The notes below the pieces were generated by a model. That model was not told where the DNA came from. It saw only the letters and a list, made by a program, of their open reading frames with translations, and did no database searches. Shown here piece by piece: positions 59,215 through 64,000 of a DNA stretch of 64,000 bases (positions are counted from its first letter, which is position 1; every line of letters starts with the position of its first letter). Source of the stretch: Sedimenticola sp. GTDB taxonomy: Bacteria > Pseudomonadota > Gammaproteobacteria > Chromatiales > Chromatiaceae. Where the stretch lies: the NCBI GenBank assembly GCA_011051655.1, contig DRKS01000058.1, positions 1 through 64,000 of the forward strand, read 5' to 3'. The translations under genes and the position numbers were made by a program.

Positions 59215-60108
59215 TCAGGGTGTTCCGCTCCCCTGCCGTTGCAGCAGCCTGGCGTGCAGGCTGTGGATGCGATCCTGGATAAAACCAAACCGGACCACCC
59301 AGGGGTCTTGCCGCTTCAATGAGGCCCGCATCCCCTCCAGGGTCTGCTTTGCCGCTTCTTCGGTTGCATAGTCGCCGAACAGAACGCCATGCCAGAAGGC
59401 ACCGTCGCGGGGAAAGCGGTAGACCAGGGCCCGGCCGGCCAGGCCCTGCGCCTCCAGAAAGCGTTTTACGGACGATTTCCGCCGGGCGGAGAAAAGCTGG
59501 ATACCGTAGTGATCCGGATTCCGGGTGAGGATCCTGGTTTCGCCGTGTTCCGGTTCCGTTTCCCAGGTCGTACCGGCTTCTCCCGGCAGGGGCTCCCCTG
59601 TCTCCGCCAGCCGCGCCCTGGCGGCCCGGTCGCCCTGGCCGGCGGCGGCCAGCAGCCAGGCCGTTCCAAGCCGCCTGGCCAGGGGGGTGGCGTATTCGAA
59701 ATAGAGCAGGGTACCGAGATTGCTCTGGGCCATGCGGTTCCCCTGCTCGGCGGCCTGTTGCCACCAATAGGCCGCCTTGCCGGTATCGGGCTCCAGGCCC
59801 CGCCCGTTCAGATAGGCATTGCCCAGGTTGAACTGGGCGAAGGCGTGTCCCTGGGCCGCCGCCTTTTGCAGCCAGCGGGTGGAGGCGGCGACATCCTTCT
59901 GCACCCCCTCCCCCTTGAGATAGAGGACCCCCAGGGCAAACTGGGACCAGGGGTCCCCCTGCCGGGCCGCCGCCAGAAAGATATCGAAGGCCTGCTCGTG
60001 GTTTCCGCTGTCGGCGGCCGCCTTCCCCCGCAGATAGGCGGCGCTCTCACCCGCGGCGAAGCAGGTGAGTGTGGTCAGGATCAGGATGAGAGCAGTGAGA
60101 AGGCGCAA
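59215..60108 (-). CDS. Exported Sel1-repeat protein with C-terminal SPOR-like domain
   Basis: 297 residues. Signal peptide MRLLTALILILTTLTCFA, three or four Sel1 repeats (about 24-165; for example AFAQFNLGNAYLNGRGLEPD, and KAAYWWQQAAEQGNRMAQSN), then a C-terminal SPOR-like segment (about 200-275, YGIQLFSARRKSSVKRFLE). Sel1 proteins mediate protein-protein contacts and SPOR binds denuded peptidoglycan at septa, so a cell-envelope role is likely. Confidence 0.88.
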   Translation of the reverse strand: MRLLTALILILTTLTCFAAGESAAYLRGKAAADSGNHEQAFDIFLAAARQGDPWSQFALGVLYLKGEGVQKDVAASTRWLQKAAAQGHAFAQFNLGNAYLNGRGLEPDTGKAAYWWQQAAEQGNRMAQSNLGTLLYFEYATPLARRLGTAWLLAAAGQGDRAARARLAETGEPLPGEAGTTWETEPEHGETRILTRNPDHYGIQLFSARRKSSVKRFLEAQGLAGRALVYRFPRDGAFWHGVLFGDYATEEAAKQTLEGMRASLKRQDPWVVRFGFIQDRIHSLHARLLQRQGSGTP

Positions 60109-60122
60109 GGTTCAAGTAGGCA

Positions 60123-60190
60123 GCCTGGGTTGAACACAGTGAGGAGCGGCACAGAAATGCAAACCCAGGTTTCACAGGCCCAACCCAGGC
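60123..60190. repeat. Inverted repeat GCCTGGGTTG in a spacer
   Basis: GCCTGGGTTG (60123-60132) and CAACCCAGGC (60181-60190), 10 bp perfect, with a further AAACCCAGG between them. Lies in the spacer between the SPOR and M28 genes. Confidence 0.5.
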
Positions 60191-60197
60191 CACTCCC

Positions 60198-60232
60198 TGA
60201 CAACTGAAAACTGACAACTGACAACTGAAAAC
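60198..60232 (+). repeat. Tandem heptamers TGAMAAC
   Basis: Five head-to-tail copies: TGACAAC, TGAAAAC, TGACAAC, TGACAAC, TGAAAAC. They end five bases before the stop codon of the M28 gene (minus strand). Confidence 0.85.
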
Positions 60233-60236
60233 TATT

Positions 60237-63176
60237 TTACTCCCTCGCCACCGGCGCTATCCTCAGGGTCTTGAGGCTCCCTGCCCGCCGGACGACCATC
60301 TCCACCTCCTGCCCCACCTTCAGGGCGTTGAGGGCGTGGGTGTAGTCGTAGATGTTTTCGATCTTGCGCCCGGCCAGCTCCAGGATGATGTCACCGGGCA
60401 GGATGCCCGCCTTCTCCGCCGGGGCCCCCTTGGAGACGCCGTTGATTTTCACCCCCCGGATGTCGCTGTCGGCGTAGTCCGGGATGGTGCCGAGGAAGGC
60501 CCGCAGGTTGGCGCGGCTGGCCCGGGTGGTGGGCTTCTCGGTTTCGAGATAGTCCGGGGCCTGCTCACGCATCCCCAGGGAGCGGGCGATGAGCGCCATC
60601 AGGCGGGTGATCCTGGCCAGCCCCTGGTAGTTGATGCGGTCGGCGGTGTCCCGGGGGGTGTTGTACTCGGGGGTGGCCCCGGTGAAGGCGCTCAGGATGG
60701 GGACGCCGCTGAGATAGAAGGAGGTGGCGTCGGTGGGCAGGAAGGTATCGTTCTGGGTCCGGATGGCCAGGCCGACGGGGGCGTTGCGGCGCTCGATCTC
60801 TCCCCGCCAGATGGAGCTGGAGCCCACCCCCAGGAGATAGAGCTGCTTGTCCAGCCGTCCCACCATGTCCAGGTTCAGATAGGCGGCCACCTCCGGGGTC
60901 AGGCCCCTGGCGGCGTCTCCCTTGGCGGCGAACTGCCTGACGAAGCGGCTGGAGCCCAGCAGACCCATCTCCTCGCCGGACCAGGCGGCGAACAGCAGGT
61001 CCCGCTTCAGTCCGAGCCGCCCCCGGCGTTTCTGATCGGCCAGGTATTGGGCCATCTCCAGCAGGGCGGAGACGCCGGAGGCATTGTCGTCGGCGCCGTA
61101 GTGGATCTTGCCCGCCTCGTCGCCGCCGGCCAGGGAGTTCATGCCGATGCCGCGGCCGATGTGGTCCAGGTGGGCGCCAATGGCCACCACCGAGTCGCCG
61201 GGGCCCTCCCCGGCGTTGAGGCGGGCCAGCACGTTGCGCCCCACCCGCTTCTCCTGGCGCAGGCGGATGCGGGCGCCCAGGCGGACGCCGGGGAGTTCGA
61301 AGCCCGCGCGGGGTTCGCCGCCGTCCAGGGCGGTTTGCAGATCCTGGAGGGATTTTTCGCTTCCCGCCAGCAGCCGCTCCGCCACCGCATCCGTCACCGA
61401 GACGACGGCGATGCTGGTGCCCGCCAGGGTGGACTCGAACTTGAGCCGGACCAGCTGGTCCCTGACCTGGGCGTTGGGGCCGCTGACGAGGATCAGCCCC
61501 CGCGCCCCCCGGTCCCGCGCCAGCATGGCCTTGTAGCGCAGGGTGGCGAATTCACTCAGGTGCTGGCGCTGCTCTGGCGCTATATCCTCGGGCATGAAGC
61601 GGAAAGTGAGCACCCACTTATCCGTTACGTCCAGGCCGGTGTAGCTGTCGTAGGCGGGGGCGTCTCCGAAGGCGGGGGCGACGATACCGTAGCCGGCGAA
61701 GACGATGCCGCTGGGCTCCACCTCACCGCTGCGGGAGAAGATGAGGGGGCGCCAGGCACGGTCGACGGCCAGGGATTGACGCTTCCCGTCAGCCTCCAGG
61801 TCGAGCCGGTTGCCCTCCTCCAGGGCGACGCCGGCGGTGAACTCGAAGCTCTGGAACCAGCTCCCCATGTCGCCGGCGGGTTGCAGCCCCAGGGCCTGGA
61901 AGACGGAGGCCACATAGGCGGCGGCCAGGCGTTCGCCTTCGGTGCCGGTGAGCCGGCCGGCCAGCCTTTCCGACGCCAGGTACCCCAGGTGCCGGCGCAG
62001 GTCATCGGGGGTGATGCCCGCCGAGGTGGCGCCCATATCCGGCATCCCCGCTTTGCCGCCCGCCGGCTTCGTGGCGGCCTTGTCATCGAGGCCCAGCAGC
62101 TCACGGGCCGCCTCATCGTTCCAGGTGGCCATGAAGATCTGGGGTTTCTTGTCGGCGGTGCGGGAGCTGGTCCAGGAGAGCCGTTTGCCGTCCGGCGCGA
62201 ACACGGGCAGGCTGTCGAATCCCGCGGTCTGGGTCACCCGCACCGGCTCGGAGCGGCCCGCGGCATCCACCATGTAGAGCTCGAAATTGCCATAGCCGTG
62301 CAGGTTGGTGGCGAAGATGATGTAGTCCCCGGAGGGGTGAAAATAGGGCGCCCAGGACATGGCGCCGAGGCGGGTGATCTGGCGCTGATCCGAGCCGTCG
62401 ATATTCATGGTCCAGATCTCCGCCCTGGCGCCGTCCGGGGTGAAGCGGCGCCAGACGATCCTTCGGCCGTCGGGGCTGAAGAAGGGGCCGCCGTCGTAGC
62501 CGGGGGCGTCGGTCAGGCGGCGCACATTGGAGCCGTCCGCGTCCATGAGGTAGATGTCCATGAAATAGGACTTGTCGTTGGCGAAGATCTTCGCCTCGTC
62601 CGGCGTCAGCGGCTGGCTGTAGGCGTGGCGGTTGGAGCCGAAGACGATCAGCCCGCCGTCGGGGGACCAGGAGCCCTCCGCGTCATAGCCCGGACTGTGG
62701 GTGAGGTTCCTGAGCTGCCCGCCCTGGAGGTCGGCCTCGTAGATGTCGTAGTACTCGTCGAAGCTCCAGGAGTAGCGGCTGCCCCGACCGCTGGCCCGCT
62801 TCTCCAGCTCCGCTTTTTGCTTGGCCCCGGCCTGGGGATCGGCGTGGGAGGAGGCGAACAGCACCTTTTCGCCGCCGGGATGGATCCAGCCGCAGGTGGT
62901 CTTGCCGATGCCGGGGGAAACCCTGGTCTGATCCCCGGTCTCCAGGTCCATGAGGTAGATCTGGTAGAAGGGATTGGCCGGGTCCCGCTCGCTCTGGAAG
63001 ATCATCTTGCGGCCGTCGGCGCTGAAATAGCCCTCGCCGGAGCGGCGCCCCTCGAAAATGAGCTGGCGCACGTTCGAGAGCAGCCGTTGCTCGTTGGTCT
63101 GCCCGGGGATTTCCGAGGCGGCGGCGAAGGCGGGAAACGCCAGTCCGAGGAGGACGCAGAGAAGTCGGTATTTCAT
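60237..63176 (-). CDS. Exported TolB-propeller / M28 peptidase / PDZ fusion protein
   Basis: 979 residues with a signal peptide (about 1-20). Residues about 35-370 form a TolB-like beta-propeller (repeats such as SWSPDGGLIVFGSNR and PFFSPDGRRIVWRR). A PA-type insert (about 480-640) lies within an M28 metallopeptidase: GAHLDHIG, GADDNASG, WSGEEMGLLGS and LNLDMVGRL supply four zinc ligands. The fifth, His in YHTPxDT, is Asn here (EYNTPRDT). The C-terminal PDZ domain (about 890-979) has KAGILPGDIILELAGRKI. Likely a periplasmic aminopeptidase or a derivative that binds peptides; activity is uncertain. Confidence 0.9.
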   Translation of the reverse strand: MKYRLLCVLLGLAFPAFAAASEIPGQTNEQRLLSNVRQLIFEGRRSGEGYFSADGRKMIFQSERDPANPFYQIYLMDLETGDQTRVSPGIGKTTCGWIHPGGEKVLFASSHADPQAGAKQKAELEKRASGRGSRYSWSFDEYYDIYEADLQGGQLRNLTHSPGYDAEGSWSPDGGLIVFGSNRHAYSQPLTPDEAKIFANDKSYFMDIYLMDADGSNVRRLTDAPGYDGGPFFSPDGRRIVWRRFTPDGARAEIWTMNIDGSDQRQITRLGAMSWAPYFHPSGDYIIFATNLHGYGNFELYMVDAAGRSEPVRVTQTAGFDSLPVFAPDGKRLSWTSSRTADKKPQIFMATWNDEAARELLGLDDKAATKPAGGKAGMPDMGATSAGITPDDLRRHLGYLASERLAGRLTGTEGERLAAAYVASVFQALGLQPAGDMGSWFQSFEFTAGVALEEGNRLDLEADGKRQSLAVDRAWRPLIFSRSGEVEPSGIVFAGYGIVAPAFGDAPAYDSYTGLDVTDKWVLTFRFMPEDIAPEQRQHLSEFATLRYKAMLARDRGARGLILVSGPNAQVRDQLVRLKFESTLAGTSIAVVSVTDAVAERLLAGSEKSLQDLQTALDGGEPRAGFELPGVRLGARIRLRQEKRVGRNVLARLNAGEGPGDSVVAIGAHLDHIGRGIGMNSLAGGDEAGKIHYGADDNASGVSALLEMAQYLADQKRRGRLGLKRDLLFAAWSGEEMGLLGSSRFVRQFAAKGDAARGLTPEVAAYLNLDMVGRLDKQLYLLGVGSSSIWRGEIERRNAPVGLAIRTQNDTFLPTDATSFYLSGVPILSAFTGATPEYNTPRDTADRINYQGLARITRLMALIARSLGMREQAPDYLETEKPTTRASRANLRAFLGTIPDYADSDIRGVKINGVSKGAPAEKAGILPGDIILELAGRKIENIYDYTHALNALKVGQEVEMVVRRAGSLKTLRIAPVARE

Positions 63177-63515
63177 GGGGATCGCAAGACCATTAGGGGA
63201 AGCATGGCAAACTACCTTAATGAATGGGCGACGATCCGGTCAAGGCGCGCCGGACGATCCCTCGGCCCTGTCGCTCGGGTTGCTGATCGATTGATTTATC
63301 ATGAAAAGACAGGGCCGCATTCCCGATCTTCCTTGCGGAAACCCCTGTAGGAGCGGCGCCCCCGCCGCGATAGGCGCCTTATCAGACCGCCAACGCCCGA
63401 TTGAGCCATGGCACAAATCGCGGCGGGGGCGCCGCTCCTACGCTTGTCTTTCCGCACAGGCCATAGCAAGATGATCGGCTTTAGCCGCTAACCTTACGAC
63501 TGGTAAACAGAGTCT
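63177..63515. other. Intergenic promoter space with REP-type pair
   Basis: About 340 bp between the divergent M28 and ABC genes, with no reading frame of note. It holds the REP-type inverted pair at 63347-63441; otherwise I see no clear sigma-70 promoter. Confidence 0.5.
63347..63441. repeat. REP-type inverted pair
   Basis: A 25-bp sequence starting GTAGGAGCGGCGCCCCCGCC (63347-63371) and its exact inverse (63417-63441), 45 bp apart. The GTAGGAGCGG head is typical of Pseudomonas/Xanthomonas REP families mobilised by RAYT transposases. No transposase is present here. Confidence 0.85.
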
Positions 63516-64000
63516 GTGACGGTATTTTTGCAAGCCAATAATCTGGTCAAACACTATCGTGGCGTGAAGGCCGTCGACGGCGTCAGCCTGGCCATAGAGC
63601 GGGGCAGTTGTTTCGGCCTGCTGGGTCCCAACGGCGCGGGCAAGACCACCACGGTGGAGATGCTGGAGGGGATCACCGCACCCACCGGCGGCGAAATCCT
63701 GTATCAGGGGAGACCCCTGGGCCGGCGCTTCCGGGACGAGGCCGGCATCATGTTTCAGACCACCGCCCTGCAGGATTACATCACCGTGCGCGAGACCCTG
63801 GAGATGTTCCGGCGGATGTACCCGCGCACCGTCCCCCTGGAAGGGCTCATCGCCAGCTGTTCTCTGGGGGAATTCCTGGACCGGGACACCCGCAAGCTCT
63901 CCGGCGGCCAGCGCCAGCGGCTGCTGCTGGCCATCGCCCTGGTGAACGATCCGGAGGTGATCTTCCTGGACGAGCCCACCACCGGCCTGGATCCCCAGGC
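63516..64000 (+). CDS. ABC-2 type exporter ATP-binding protein (partial)
   Basis: First about 161 residues from GTG 63516; runs off the window. Walker [21 protein letters not shown]-loop IMFQTTALQDYI, signature KLSGGQRQRLLLA, Walker B VIFLDEPTTGLDPQ. Resembles NodI/CcmA/drug-exporter ATPases; the permease is presumably downstream. The ribosome-binding site is weak. Confidence 0.9.
   Translation, partial: MTVFLQANNLVKHYRGVKAVDGVSLAIERGSCFGLLGPNGAGKTTTVEMLEGITAPTGGEILYQGRPLGRRFRDEAGIMFQTTALQDYITVRETLEMFRRMYPRTVPLEGLIASCSLGEFLDRDTRKLSGGQRQRLLLAIALVNDPEVIFLDEPTTGLDPQ

Noticed and set aside
60336-63350. About 1000-codon open frame on the plus strand opposite the M28 gene
   Set aside because: Antisense of a clear multi-domain protein in GC-rich sequence; its translation is low-complexity (Gly, Ala, Val, Asp, His) with no domains.

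Overview
The window is a high-GC (roughly 60 percent or more) stretch of gammaproteobacterial chromosome. Its gene order (trkH-trkA-ntrX-ntrY-DUF4390-rsmB-fmt-def, lysM-dprA-smg-topA, the kds-lpt-rpoN-hpf-pts run, mla-murA-hisGDC, sspA-sspB, thiS-thiG-trmB) is a backbone seen in Gammaproteobacteria. Several TTG and GTG starts, a short-form HisG, a regulatory PTS without a visible sugar permease and a c-type cytochrome/NrfD island would fit a respiratory, possibly sulfur-oxidising lineage near Chromatiales or Ectothiorhodospirales; that placement is inference. No rRNA, CRISPR array, prophage or full-length insertion sequence is visible.

Layout. 1-5.7 kb: 5' part of djlA, an 84-residue orphan, a coiled-coil membrane protein, a gamma-glutamyltransferase, an H1-tailed HU-like nucleoid protein and glucokinase. 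5.7-15.6 kb (minus): potassium uptake (trkH, trkA), a two-component pair ntrX-ntrY whose regulator has a degenerate AAA+ domain, DUF4390, rsmB, fmt and def. 15.7-22.0 kb (plus): a LysM protein, dprA, smg, topA, purE, tsaC. 22.0-24.6 kb: a probable structured small RNA, an orphan MlaC paralog, hemB, and a 248-bp element with terminal inverted repeats lying exactly between the stop codons of hemB and mgtE. 24.6-37.3 kb (minus): mgtE, the regulatory PTS (ptsI, HPr, EIIA, rapZ, hprK, ptsN), hpf, rpoN, lptB-lptA-lptC, kdsC, kdsD and a Ca/Na exchanger. 37.5-44.9 kb (plus): mlaFEDCB, murA, hisG-hisD-hisC.

45.3-51.2 kb is the most accessory-looking part: a promoter, a small Tat-exported protein, a Tat-exported four-cluster iron-sulfur protein, an NrfD membrane subunit, a cytochrome c with four heme motifs and an acidic unknown protein, followed by two single-heme cytochromes c. 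This looks like a quinone-linked electron-transfer complex with no catalytic subunit alongside. 51.4-64.0 kb: sspA-sspB, DUF3301, a macro-domain hydrolase, trmB-thiG-thiS, a tRNA-Gly(CCC) preceded by a truncated copy of itself, a diguanylate cyclase, an AsmA-family protein, a Sel1/SPOR protein, a large beta-propeller/M28/PDZ protein that lacks one expected zinc ligand, and the start of an ABC exporter ATPase.

The intergenic spaces carry several small repeat families: tandem 7-bp repeats at four loci, a 25-bp REP-type inverted pair, and hairpins. Together with the small-RNA candidate and the tRNA duplication they are the main signals not explained by protein-coding genes.
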